From positions 13,901,390 through 13,965,389 of the forward strand of contig OY294054.1 of assembly GCA_958510825.1 (NCBI GenBank): DNA of 64,000 nucleotides, written 5' to 3'. Under the pieces are notes generated by a model, which saw only the letters and a list, made by a program, of their open reading frames with translations, was not told where the DNA came from and ran no database searches. The position numbers and the translations under genes are program-made. Shown here in pieces: positions 46,174-57,735 of this stretch; within the stretch, counting starts at the first letter, position 1, and every line of letters starts with the position of its first letter. Source of the stretch: Brachypterus glaber. Lineage: Eukaryota > Arthropoda > Insecta > Coleoptera > Kateretidae.

Positions 46174-47259
46174 GGCCTTCATTTGGTGGCGTATTCGTTA
46201 TCGTTTTCGCTTGACATTTTAGCTAAAATCGTTAAAAATTAGTAATAATACACAAAATGTAAAGTATTATAGATAAAGTACGTTTCATAAAAGCAGAAAA
46301 CACTTTCTTTCCAGCTTTTATAGTCATGAAATTTTTAATTAGAATTGCGTCTAACGACTGTGGCTTTAGCATTAAGCATTAGAATTCTTAGATTATAAAA
46401 ATTATATTTAAACAATACTTAACCACAAAAGAGTAAACAATTAACTGAGAAAAAAATAACTTAAAAAAGTTTTTTTCTTATTTTTAACAAAAATTATGAA
46501 AAAAATATTTTAAGTACCAACATAGATTTCTAGAATCAAAAAAAAAATCCCTAACCCTAAAATTCAGATGGTCCCACTAACGGGCGAATAATTATTTATA
46601 ATTATAATAATTGATAATTATCAGTTATAACTGGGCTATCCTGGGCGTTTTGTTTTATTATTTTTGAGGTACAGAACCCTAAAAATGGACAATATTTCTG
46701 AAATGCCCTGTATAAGAAAAAAAGTTAAAACTTATAATAATAAATCAAACAAATTTCATTCTAAATTAAATTTTAAGTAGGTACACATTAAAATTTAATT
46801 TTACGGAAATCCGTTTAAATTTTTTAATTTTGTATCTTAAATTTCAACAGTCACTTGAATAAAACTTTAACGCATATTATTCTAGTTTTTAAAGATTAAA
46901 AATTATTTTTGGTAAAAAAATAAAAAAAAAATAAAGGAAATATGTGTACTACCGCCTGAGTTGAAGCCAAAATGTCGAATTTTACCAAATTTGTCGAATG
47001 TTAATATTTCCCTTTTTTGAAGGATAATGTCAACATTTTGACAATTGACTTTGAATATAAATAATCACCTACACAAAATACCTTTTAAGGTAACTATAGT
47101 AATCTTAAACTCTTAAGTTATTAACATAATATTATAATGGAAGAATAATAAAAAGAAAAGCTTATTTTAGCATGAATAGAATTAAAAAAAAAAACAATTT
47201 TTAATAAATCATAATCTTAAAAATACATACATGTTTGTTTAACCTCGTACTATTCTACT

Positions 47260-47490
47260 TAATTAAGCATCCCCTAAATCCAGGATCCGTGTGGGCAAGT
47301 AGTAGAGGGAACCACCGGCTTTAACTGACTTTCGAAACAGTTTATATAAGTGTCTCGCCCTCGTCAAGTTTCAAATATTAACTAACTGAAAAAGGAAATC
47401 GGGGCGTGAGAATCGAACTCACGCTAGCCGCCGTCGCAGGATTTGAATTAGATGTCCAAACCCGATCGGCTATACCTATTCCTGTACACT
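47260..47490 (-). mobile_element. tRNA-derived SINE-like unit
   Basis: Read on the minus strand, TAGCCGATCGGG (47472-47461) fits a pol III A box. GTGAGTTCGATTCTCAC (about 47421-47405) forms a T-arm with a B box, and CGCCCC follows. The 5' acceptor strand does not pair with this, so it is not an intact tRNA. A non-tRNA body continues for about 130 bp (GACGAGGGCGAGACACTTAT, ACTACTTGCCCACACGGATCC, TAGGGGATGC). A decayed tRNA pseudogene is the alternative. Confidence 0.6.
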
Positions 47491-47541
47491 AATAAAAAAT
47501 TAATCATTCTGGGAAATATAAATGAATCAGTTTCACTGTAA

Positions 47542-47694
47542 GGGATCGTTCAAGTATTACGTAACGCAAATTTTGATCAATTTGGACCCCCCCCTGTAAC
47601 GCTATTTTCCTATACCATTAACATGGGCATAACACTCTAAAATGAGCCACACCCCCCCCCCCCTAGGAGCGTTACGTAATACTTGAATGTTCCC
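47542..47694. mobile_element. PIF/Harbinger-like MITE, copy 2 (TAA target duplication)
   Basis: GGGATCGTTCAAGTATTACG to the inverse CGTTACGTAATACTTGAATG then TTCCC, 153 bp. It is flanked by TAA at 47539-47541 and 47695-47697. The interior (CTATTTTCCTATACCATTAA, ACATGGGC) matches copy 1 at 33213. Confidence 0.78.
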
Positions 47695-48364
47695 TAAATA
47701 AGATGAAGCATATTATTAAAATCTTTTCAAGAACAGATAAGGAGATAAATATCGAAAAAAGAAGTTTGGAATTGAGATATTTGATTGTGTACTGAAAGTT
47801 ACATCAACCTGTACATACTTTTTTAATTAAAATGCAAATTAACCACTAATGTACAGAAAATTATTGTATGCTCTAAATGACATATAAATAAAACATTAAG
47901 TTACAAACTAACACCACAAAGGTAGTTTTTAAATATCTAGATCCTGCAAAATAAAAGAAATTTACATTAAATACATTAAAAGATTAAATTTTAATTACTT
48001 TGTTTATTTTTCGAGTACAGAGGGTGTTCTGAAAAAATAAAAAATAGAAAAAGGCATATAATATTAAAAATTTAATTCCAGTTTTTCTATTTTTAGACTT
48101 TGCAAATAATGTAGGTATCACTTAACTCATGTCAATATTTAAGTTTGTCTGCGGAGGGGGGTAGTTTAAGAACCCCGCACGCGGTTCTGAAATAATATTA
48201 TGAAAAATAAAAAATATAAATGTCATATCCCCCTTAAAAGAAGTTGGACTTTAGTCCCGCTTCTCTAAAATTATTTAAATATTATTTTCATTTTCAGCGA
48301 CTTGATAAACTCCAGGTCCTAATTTAAAAAAAAAAATGTTTTAAGCAATTTAAGATGCTGTTTA

Positions 48365-48721
48365 TACGTTCATGAGCGTTGCATAAATTTAACACTGCTG
48401 AGAAGAGATCGAAGACGGCTGTAGGACAACTGGCCCCTCTAAACACCGCGCCCGCCAGTGTATCTATGAAAAAACTTTTAAAAAATGACAAAAGATGAGT
48501 CATAGCTCGCAAGTTCCCGGCCTGTGATAATTAGACCTCGGGAGTTAGCGAGCTGTACATACGTTTATGAGCGTAGCATAAATTTAAAACTGCTGAGAAG
48601 CGAGCGAAGACGGCTGTCGGACAGCTGTCCCCGCTCTATAATACCGCGCACGGCAGTGCGTTAAACAAGATGACAAAATATGAGTCATAGCTCGCAAGTC
48701 CCAGGCCTGTGGTGATAATTA
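48365..48721 (+). repeat. Direct duplication of a ~180-bp GC-richer segment
   Basis: TACGTTCATGAGCGTTGCAT at 48365 and TACGTTTATGAGCGTAGCAT at 48560 start two units. Both contain TGCTGAGAAG, CGAAGACGGCTGT, CCGCGC, GAGTCATAGCTCGCAAGT and GGCCTGTG. The offset is 195 bp. The segment is less AT-rich than its surroundings. No coding function was recognised. Confidence 0.7.
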
Positions 48722-48848
48722 TTATTAATTATTATAATAGAATACTTTTTCATTTTCCAAGAAAAAAAAAAAGAGTGTAAAAGAAAAACAAAACAAAAAA
48801 CATAAGCTTAGAAAAAAATTAATAAAATACATTCATCTATTATACACA

Positions 48849-49086
48849 GGGAACGTTCAAGTATTACGTAACGCAAATTGTACCAAAATTCATACACTTC
48901 ATACCACGGTTCTCGCGTTATTATAGATTATAGAGATTTCATATTTTGGCTACCCCCCCTAATAGGGGGTGTGTTAGGGGGGTAGCCAAAATATAAAATC
49001 TCTACAGCCTTGAATAACGCGAGAACCGAGGTACGAAGTGTATGAATTTTGGTACATTTTACGTTACGTAATACCTAAACGTTCCC
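48849..49086. mobile_element. PIF/Harbinger-like MITE, copy 3, with different interior
   Basis: GGGAACGTTCAAGTATTACG to the inverse TTACGTAATACCTAAACGTTCCC, 238 bp. It is flanked by ACA at 48846-48848 and 49087-49089. The interior differs from copies 1 and 2 and is a near-perfect palindrome (GGTTCTCGCGTTATT, TTTTGGCTACCCCCC and complements), so the ends are shared but the core is not. Confidence 0.75.
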
Positions 49087-49109
49087 ACATACACAAGGAG
49101 GTCAAATAT

Positions 49110-49359
49110 CAACGAACTAATAACTCTTCTCTCTAGAATAGGCATTTCATTCGTTAAAACTAACAAAAACGTCGGCAACATAAACATTCGTCTGTCTTAC
49201 TCGCACATCTTTGTTCTAAGACAACAATACCAGTTACTGGTAATTGTTATTGTTTAGGCCTGAATATGCCTACTATTTGTTTACAAACAAACCGAGATGT
49301 TAGCGATACTTTATTTTAACGGTATGCGAATTCTAGAAAGAAGAGTTATTAGTTCGTTG
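49110..49359 (+). mobile_element. hAT-like MITE, copy B
   Basis: The 250-bp element has the same CAACGAACTAATAACTCTTC terminus and its inverse. The flanks are TCAAATAT (49102-49109) and TCTAATAT (49360-49367), an 8-bp duplication with one mismatch. It is inverted relative to copy A at 45799. Confidence 0.82.
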
Positions 49360-49554
49360 TCTAATATCCACTGATAATAAATAAAAGCTTGTAATGAACA
49401 TTATTATAATAAAAGGATTTAATCTTTTACTTACTAATGGCAAAGCAGCCCTTTGTCTTTAATTCTCAAGCATACCAACCATAAAAATAGTTTCAATCAA
49501 TGAAAGATTAAAAAATTTAATTAAAGTTCTAATTTTAATTAATTTTTATTTCAG

Positions 49555-49852
49555 CTGATGGTCGCCCTGAAAGCATTGTCAAACATTGGCGTGATATCTG
49601 AGAATTTTTACGTAAAACTTTTTGAAATTATCGAAGATTCTAATCTGGATTTAAGCATCCGTTTAGCAACAGTGGAAACTTTCCGGCGATTACCTTGCGA
49701 GGAAAATCGGCCATATTTCGAAATGATTTTCCGGAACCAGAGCGAAGACGCTGAAATCAGGATTGCTTCCTATTTGCAAGTGATGAGATGTCCTAATTAC
49801 CTAGTTATCCGGACAGTAAGACATGCACTCGAGACTGAAGAAGTCAATCAAG
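49555..49852 (+). CDS. apolpp: Apolipophorin precursor, exon 4 of window (helical domain)
   Basis: 298-nt exon, codons 453-551 plus the first base of a Val codon. The acceptor is TTTCAG at 49549-49554 (phase 0) and the donor is CAAG|GTATTT after 49852 (phase 1), a weaker donor than the others. LMVALKALSNIGVISENFYV, LSIRLATVETFRRLPCEEN and YLQVMRCPNYLVIRTVRHAL are repeated helical pairs of the lipid-transfer superhelix. The first codon is CTG, immediately followed by an ATG that is internal Met, not a start. The open frame continues in the intron to 49917. Confidence 0.92.
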
Positions 49853-50154
49853 GTATTTACAGTGGGGCAGTCCAAAAAACACGAATTTTTGAAAATTTTG
49901 CGTCTTCTCTCTCATGAGCTTGTCACTAAAAGTACCCTAACAAGCCATCTTGAATGAGCGAAAAAAAATTGTCCAGAAAAAATATTACAATTTGGGGGGG
50001 GGGCGTCATGGAAAAAATGATAATAACAATTTTTGTGTAATTTTATTTTACCTTTTAGGTGGTTTTTAAATTTTTCTTTTATTATAAATACTAAAAAAGT
50101 TATACCCAGAAAAATTTTATTACCTTTTTGGGAGATGGGGGGGGGTCATAATTT

Positions 50155-50752
50155 ATTTTTATTTTTGGAATATGGTTCCTCAGGTCAAAATACATAAAAA
50201 AAGCTACTCTTGTAATACTGTAGGATTAACCGTTTTCGAGAAAAATTAATTTAAAGGTGAAATTTCACGGTTAGAGGACGAAAACTTAAATAATAAGATG
50301 GCAAAAACCAAGATTTCAATGATGCAGCGTGAATGTACATTAAAAACTAAGAAAAAAACCTCATATACAGGTACTTCCAAAAATGAATTCTAAGGGATCT
50401 ATGGTCTCCTAAAAATGCACCATTTTTAAAGGGCCATAGTAGCTTTGAAAACGATTTTTCGACCTAAATGTATAGAAACTTTTTTCTTAGTTTTTGATAT
50501 AGAATAACCCTGCATAATTGAAATATTGCTTTTCAACATTTTAGTATTTAATTTTTCGTCGTCAAAACGTGAAATTTCACCGTCAATTAATTTTAATTAA
50601 TAAAAACTGATTTTTTTAGCCACTTTCAAAGTGGCGTAGCTCCCTTACGACAAATTTTTAGACATATGTTTATAGGAACTTTTTGTCATATTTCACGATG
50701 TAGAGTCTTCCCTTAAAATATCGGACTTTTTCTATTTCAAATACACCTTGTA
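50155..50752. mobile_element. Foldback/MITE family F1, copy 3 (5' part missing)
   Basis: It starts inside the family sequence (ATGGTTCCTCAGGTCAAAATA) and continues through GTAGGATTAACCGTTTTCGAG to the right end CTATTTCAAATACACCTTGTA. The outer left arm is absent. Confidence 0.75.
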
Positions 50753-52584
50753 CATATAGTTGATGGTAAAACATAAACGCAAAAATATCGTCATTTTACA
50801 ATAGTTTTTTTTAACAAAATTCCATTAGTTTTAAATATTAAAATTACCCCCAAGTAAAGAGATTTGATTTTGTTTAGTATCACTGAAAAAAAATGTATCG
50901 CTCTTTTTTTAGTGTACTATAGATGAGCGTCCATTTAGGATTTTAAAGTTGAGTATTCAGCATCCCAAAATACATAAAAATTGGTGGGTCTCAACTCCAG
51001 CAAAGACAACTTTTTTTTGTAGGCCTGTGTAATTATCGAAATATCGATTTTTGATATTAACTAAGGTTTTCGATATATTGCTCTGTTTCGTTTTCGTTGG
51101 GCCGCTCTGTATTATCATCCAATAGGTTATTGAACTCTAAATTAAAATTATTCAAACCTTTATATTTCATGTAAAACTACGACATATTCACTTACAGTTT
51201 AGACAGATTTTTCAACTACAAGTAATGTGAGGTACATAAGATGCATAATATTACAATTTCGGTTTCTGTGTAAAATTAAACAACTTTTTCTTAGTTGGTA
51301 ATATACATAATTTTCTTACGCTATATAACTAAAAGAAAGTTTTAGCTTTAAGCCAACGTGTGTAGCGCGTAGGGATACCGAAAAACTGATTTTTGAATGT
51401 CTTTCAATCCATCCGTTCAAGACCAAAAATAAGAAGTTTAGAAAATTTATCAAAGATTACATCTATAACTGGTAATTTACTAATGAACAAAAATAAAAAA
51501 ATATCTAAAATGTGAAATACCTGGTCAATAATACCTTACGTATTAAAAAGCCACTGATATATATATATAGAAATAAGATTTGAAATATATATTAAAAATT
51601 CGCTATTGAAATTCTATGAATAACATAGAAGCACTGTCAATGGTGAAAATACTATTATATATAACAGTAATGCATTTTCAACGTTGCACAGTGGGCTTGA
51701 TTGAATTTTTAGCAGACGAAAATCTAAAAATTTCATTAACCTGATGAGAGAAAAAATTAAAAAAATTCTTGTAAAATTACCATGCGAATAATGTAACTTT
51801 TTATCAAATATATTGTAATTTTATATTTTTAATAAAAAGTTACATTGTTTGTGTAGTAATTTTACAATCTCTATAAAATATAACATTATTAATATGGTAA
51901 TTTTACATTATTACATTAGCCGTACGCTATTATCACATAAGATAACACAAAATATCACACAATATTTACATCGCACGAGAATATTTACCATATACTACAT
52001 GGGTGCGAAATGTCTCGCCTTGTGTATTGTTAATTTACATCAATTCTTGTTACAGTGTAATGTGCTATGAAAATGGTGGGTAATAAACTACATACCATAA
52101 GCTTTGTTTTGAATATTTATTATTTTATCACTTTTTTAAAGTTACTTTACACACTATAAAGTTTAAATGTTTCTTTTTAAAAATATTATTTCATATTTAT
52201 ATGGCTATACATAGCTGTATATAGGGCTTACCCATTTTTTTTTCAACTATAGTTATTGTATTAAGTTGCATTTATTATCTGTCCATATACATGTATACTT
52301 TAATTACTTGTTCTAATATTTATAATTTAAAAAAAATATATATTTTTGTTTTTATTTGCTAAAAATGAAATCTGGCCCATAGCGCGTTAATGCAAGAATT
52401 TAATTTTACTTATATTATGTCAAATTTTACGCTAAACTGCCTCGCTTTAATAGTTTTCAAAATAAATCGTAGATAATTTGCCCTATATATTTTAATATAC
52501 CTCTTTAAATACACAGAAGTTCATGAAGGTATGCGTAGTATGCATTCCTAGAATACTTTATGTATATTGAAGTTTAAAATTTAT

Positions 52585-53356
52585 ATAGGGTGTATTTGAA
52601 ATAGCATCGGAAATTTTAACAGGTGATTCTACATGATAAAATATAACAAAAAGTTCCTATAAACATACGTCTAAAAATGCGTCATAAGGGAGCTACGCCC
52701 CTTTGAAATTGGCTAAAAAAAAACGGTTTTTATTTAATAACTCAGGAACCCTTTGAGATATGTTAACGAGGTTTTGCACGTGAATTAATCCTAATAAGGC
52801 TCATCTTTGTATGTCATTTACACGTACTTATTTAAACCAGCGGTGTGCGAAACGGGGGGGCCTTATCAGTTTTTTGTCCCAAACTTTTTTCTGTGTAACT
52901 TTTTTGCAATTTTATTTTTGAAATATGATTCCTCAGGTCAAAATACATAAAAAAGGTACTCTTGTTGTAATACTGTAGGATTAACCGTTTTCTAGAAAAA
53001 TTCATTTGAAGGTGAAATTTCACGGTTCGAGGACGAAAAATTAAATACTAAAATGTCGAAAACCAAAATTTTAATGATGCATTGTTATTCTACATCAAAA
53101 ACTAAGAAAAAAAGTTTCCATACATGTAGGTCGAAAAAACGCTTTTAAAGCTACCATAGCCCTTTCAAAATGGTGCATATTTAGGAGACCATAGCTCCAT
53201 TAGGATTGATTTTTGGAAGTACCTGTATATGAGGTTTTTTTCTCAGTTTTTAATATACATTTTCCATAAACATATGTTTATACGAACTTTTTGTCATATT
53301 TTATGATGTAGAATCATCTGTTAAAATTTCCTATGCTATTTCAAATACACCGTGTA
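52585..53356. mobile_element. Foldback/MITE family F1, copy 4
   Basis: ATAGGGTGTATTTGAAATAG to CTATTTCAAATACACCGTGTA. The interior matches the 3138 and 21647 copies, but the right arm is shortened after about 53260. It is non-coding. Confidence 0.8.
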
Positions 53357-55064
53357 TAGGGGGATGAGGGAAGAATAAACATGTCAAAATTTCAATATAT
53401 AATTTAATTTAAGGTAAAATAAAAAACAATATAACAAAGAGAAAAAGTCTGAGTGAAAAAAAAGTAGATTTGTGTGTCTATCGGTCTGTCGGTCTATGCG
53501 AGAAAATTTTGTGACCGCGATAAAACGAGATCCGAGGGGTAAACCGCAGAGGAATTCAGGTACAGTAAAAATTGGAGCTTATCTGGAGGAAATCTTTAAA
53601 GAATACGAGGTAATATAAAGGAAATCTTTAAAGATTTCCTCCTTTTTGGAGGAAAGCTTAGAAACTGGAGATCACTCGAGATCACATCTTTGGAGGTAAT
53701 CTGAAGGAAATCGGATTTCGGCCTAAAAGGAATTCAGATGTACAAAATTTTATCAGCGGTTTGGCTGGGGTTGTTTTTGTTAAAATAAAGGTGAGATAAG
53801 GAGGTCAAAGAGGATAACAAAATTCAAAATTTTCATTTAATTCGAAAAATTGTTTTTTTTTTCGTTGTTGAAATATTTTATTATTATTTTTTTATATGAC
53901 TTTAGAGGAAAGTATTTTTTTATTGGAAGCAGTATTATCTATTGAAAGAAAAACCAAAATGGCTCAATTATCACCACCTGCAGTCGAATAAATTTTCCAT
54001 AGAATTTTTCCATGAAATTGAATAATTAATTGAAAACGGTTTAATTAAATTTTAATCTTCTTTTTGAACAATTCAAATCGAATTTGTGTAGAGCAAAATA
54101 AATTAAAATTGCAACATAAATTTCGAATAGACTTATATAGGGTGATTCACCTAACATAAAATCACTCGTTTTTTGTCGTTATTAATAAAGCTTCAATCAA
54201 AATAAAATTTATAAAAGCTACAAGTGCTCAAACAAAAGTTTTCTACTAATGTTTAAAATTTGTTTAGTTACAGCTTAAAAAAAAGTCAAAAAGATGTCAT
54301 TTTTGCAATTTTTAGTGTTGATAATTTAAATTTCCAGCGAGCTATGCGTCTAAAACGTGTCATTATCACCCTAAAATCTCAGTTTTTTTTTTTAATTTTC
54401 TGCCTCTAAACGCCCTCTGAAAAAAAAAACAAAATCCGTTAGATTATAAATGATAATTTTTCGATTTTTTTGCTTTTGGTTTAATAAAATTGATATTTCA
54501 TTGGTGATTTTATTTGGGTTTTGCAAGCAGCAAGCAAATATATTTATGAAATAAATACATTTCTTTCTGTAAAAAAAATAATCTTTGTACGTATAATTTA
54601 CTTTACCAAAGTAATCCTTATTTGATTCAAGTAATTATTTCTGTGTGTTTACAACATATTTAATTTTACAGAACAGAATTTTTAAACCCTTCTTTTTTTA
54701 ATAAATGGTTCTTTTGTCGTATTTTATTAAGGTTTCCATTACTTTGTATGCATTGAAGTTGTAATTTCGTTTAGAAATTGGTAAATAAAGCAAAACATCT
54801 ATACATTTTAAGCCTTAAAAGATAATTTTCTGTCTCTAAAAGAACATAAAAGGTGAACTTTATATAGTTAACCTATTGCATGTAATAGGATATACAGGGT
54901 GATTGTTTTTAAATGTGCCTTCACGACCAAAGTTTGGACTATAATCAGTTTTTCGAGAAATAACCCCAACCTGAATTATTTAAATACCAAAAAGTCTTTA
55001 GTACCAATAGATAGAAAAATAAAGTTATACGAAAATTTAAACGCAAACACTTTTTTAAAGCTAT

Positions 55065-55187
55065 GCATAACAACAGTTCATAAGAATGTGATGCCGTGAT
55101 TGGCTTGATGTGCCGCCATGTATCTTGTAAGCCAATCACGGTATAGCATTCTTATGTACTATGTTGTTATGCGAGCCTGTGGATAAG
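55065..55187. mobile_element. Palindromic element, uninterrupted copy
   Basis: GCATAACAACAGTTCATAAG, AATGTGATGCCGTGATTGGC, TTGATGTGCCGCCATGTATC and TTGTAAGCCAATCACGGTAT, then CATTCTTATG and GTTGTTATGC. The inverted arms match the element at 45758-46173 without its hAT-like insert. Confidence 0.72.
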
Positions 55188-56254
55188 CACTTAGCCATTA
55201 GGTTAACTATGCATTAGGATAAATATTAAAGAAGTAAGTCTATCACTTTAAATAAAATAATATATAGGGGACTCGTTTACGAAAATCACCCTGTGTAGTT
55301 CACCTGTGACAAATAATAGGTTTCATACTTTATATGAGAAAAGTAATCCCCACTGTTCACACACATGAAAGTCTTGACCTAAAACAAACTCATACATCAC
55401 TTTGATCCAAATTGAATAACATTTTGTAAAACTTTCAGAAAATATCTTAGAATAGAATAGAAAAGGGCTAGTCTAAGAGCTGGCCACCATTTTCATTTAA
55501 TTATTTTCTTCCAGATTTATTTTATACAAGGTGTAACAAAAAAAAGTGTATATTGTAAATAATGATAAAAGTTTATATACACCTATTGTATAATAGTATA
55601 TTATTCAATGAGCGTATAATAGATGCAATTAATCAATGAGGGTGAATGATTAATATCTATTATACGCGAGTAGAATTTTATACTTTATCCACGGTCGTTT
55701 TAAATTTTAAACGGTTTATTTCTACAGACCCGTGATTAATAGGCCCATTAATTACGGCCGTGGATAAAATAATTTGTCTCTGAGTTATGGCCACTTTAAG
55801 TTTTTAGTTGGGATGCTATTCTAATACACTCTTGGTGCAGTAACACATCTTTATCTTGTAGGCCAAGATTATGTTTGCCCTTGATGTCATGTTGAAAGTT
55901 AAATATGTGACTATTGTCTTAAAATGGCGTATTCTGAAATGAAAAACAAATTAAAATTATAACAAATAAATTTTGAACTCAAGGAAGAAATTGTCATAAG
56001 TCTACATCTAAGATATTAGGTACACCTTTCTTCGGAATGTGAGACATGTCTTCTTCTAAAAACAATCTTTAAAATACTCATTTGACCAGTTCAATTCTAA
56101 AATTTTTATTTAATCAAAATGTTATTTTATAAATATGAATAAATTCTCATTTATTTAAATGACATGGCATGACATATACCAAAGGCATTTTTTTAAGACT
56201 GTTTTTACCTCTTGGCCTTGACTATGAAAATAGTCTGAAAGTAATAAATATAAT

Positions 56255-56669
56255 GTCAAATGATTTTTTCTCAAAAACAGTTAATCCTACTGTATTACAA
56301 CAAGAGTACCTTTATTTTGACCTGAGGAATCATGTTTCAAAAATCAAATTACAAAAAAGTTACACAGAAAAAAGTTTGGGACGAAAAACTGATGCCCCCC
56401 CGTTTCGCACACTCCTGTTTAAAATAAGTAGATACATAAAAATAACATACGAAGATGGGCCTTATTAAGATAAGTTCACGTGCAAAACCTCGATGCTATT
56501 CTCCAAGGGTTTCTGATTTATTAAATAAAACCCTATTTTTTTTTTAGCCACTTTAAATGAGGCTTAGCTCCCCTACGCCGCATTTTGTTTATAGAAACTT
56601 ATTGTCATATGTTATGATATTGAATCGCCCCTTAAAATTATTGATACTATTTCAAATACACCGTGTATC
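56255..56669. mobile_element. Foldback/MITE family F1, copy 5 (partial)
   Basis: It starts inside the family (CAAAAACAGTTAATCCTAC) and runs via AAAGTTACACAGAAAAAAGTTT to the terminal CTATTTCAAATACACCGTGTA. It ends only about 50 bp before the acceptor of the next exon. Confidence 0.75.
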
Positions 56670-56719
56670 TTCACGGCTTGTTTATTCTTAGACTGACTCA
56701 ATTATTTTCTTGCTTTCAG

Positions 56720-56893
56720 TTGGGTCCTTTGTATGGACCCATTTGAATAATTTGCTTAAGTCGTCAATACCCGGCAGAGTCGAGATTCAAAGCATCTTAT
56801 CAGAGGATGATCTTGTCAGGAAGTTTGATACTGATATCAGAAAATTTTCGCATAATAGAGAAGGGTCGATGTATTTTGATGAAATCAATGCAG
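56720..56893 (+). CDS. apolpp: Apolipophorin precursor, exon 5 of window (end of helical domain)
   Basis: 174-nt exon completing Val-552, giving codons 553-609 plus one base. The acceptor is TTTCAG at 56714-56719 (phase 1) and the donor is CAG|GTAAGC after 56893 (phase 1). Joined to the previous exon it reads EEVNQVGSFVWTHLNNLLKS, one of the best conserved stretches in apolipophorins and vitellogenins, followed by SRVEIQ-like GRVEIQSILSEDD, RKFDTDIRKFSHNREGSMYF and DEINA. This marks the transition from the helical domain to the following open beta-sheet region. Confidence 0.92.
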
Positions 56894-57214
56894 GTAAGCT
56901 ATCCCTTAACATAGTTATTTAATTAGTTTTAATTGAATTACAAGCTCCCTAATGCTTCTGTCTAGTAAAATGAACTACACAGATAGTAATGTATGCAAAT
57001 TTTGAATAAAAAAATTGAAGTAGTAGTAAGCAATAAGAGCATGGATTTAAAAATTGGCGTTTCCTCACTCTTAGAGCTCTGCGAGACTTGATATTAATCA
57101 AGTCCAAGACTAATCAACCCATTTTATTTTCCTGTTAGTCTTAATACTGGTTTTTGTTCCATAATTACGAATAAAATTGTTTAAGGCCAGTACCCAAAAT
57201 TCTCGGATATTAAG

Positions 57215-57735
57215 TCTTGAGTCTTGAGTTTTGGACTCTCTAATCTAGATCCTGAAGCCTTGAGTCTTAAGTCATGAGTCTTGAGTCTTGAGTCTTGAGT
57301 CTTGAGTCTTGAGACTTGAGTCTTGAGTCTTGAGTCTTGAGTCTTGAGTCTTGAGTCTTGAGTCTTGAATCTTGAGTCTTGAGTCTTGTCTTGAGTCTTG
57401 AGTCTTGAGTCTTGAATCTTGAGTCTTGAGTCTTGAGTCTTGAGTCTTGAGTCTTGAGTCTTGAGTCTTGAGTCTTGAGTCTTGAGCCTTGAGTACTGAG
57501 CAAGTATTAAAACAAGACTCTAGACTTGAGTCTCGAACCTCGGGTCTTAAGTATTCAGTCTCAAGTCTTGAGTCTTAGGTCTCAAGTTGTAAGTCCTTAG
57601 TCCTGAGTTTTGAATCTCGAGTCTTAAGTATCGAGTCCCGAGTTCCGAGTCCTAAGTCCCGGGTTCCGAGTCCTAAGTCCCGAGTTCCGAGTCCTAAGTA
57701 TCGAGTGAGTCCCTATCCCAAGTGGGTCGCGAGTC
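57215..57735 (+). repeat. TTGAGTC heptanucleotide array with degenerate flank
   Basis: Near-perfect GAGTCTT/TTGAGTC units run from about 57270 to 57490. A progressively degenerate tail of GAGTCC, AAGTCC and CGAGT variants continues to about 57735, and a shorter degenerate lead-in begins near 57215. Because seven is not a multiple of three and the unit has no stop on the minus strand, a 78-codon minus-strand frame of repeated RLKTQDS arises; it is not a gene. Confidence 0.95.

Larger units (their letters stand above)
45398..49554 (+). other. Intron 3 of window (about 4.2 kb)
   Basis: GTAAGT at 45398 to TTTCAG at 49549-49554; both ends are in phase 0. It is densely occupied by small elements (45758-46173, 47260-47490, 47542-47694, 48365-48721, 48849-49086 and 49110-49359). 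In 46190-47250 and 47700-48340 I see only AT-rich sequence. Confidence 0.85.
49853..56719 (+). other. Intron 4 of window (about 6.9 kb)
   Basis: GTATTT at 49853 to TTTCAG at 56714-56719 (phase 1). It contains three F1 foldback copies and the 55065-55187 palindrome. In 50760-52580, 53360-55060 and 55190-56250 I see only AT-rich sequence. That includes an AATGTAACTTTTTAT hairpin at 51789-51846, a GGAAATCTTTAAAGATTTCC palindrome near 53618, and part of an F2 arm near 56070-56240. Confidence 0.85.

Noticed and set aside
47397..47480. Functional tRNA gene on the minus strand
   Set aside because: A and B boxes and a T-arm are present, but the 5' acceptor strand does not pair with CGCCCC and no clean anticodon stem could be drawn.
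57267..57503. 78-codon minus-strand reading frame of repeated RLKTQDS
   Set aside because: It is a direct consequence of the TTGAGTC heptamer array lacking stops in that orientation; it has no start context, no conserved domain and no gene-like flanks.
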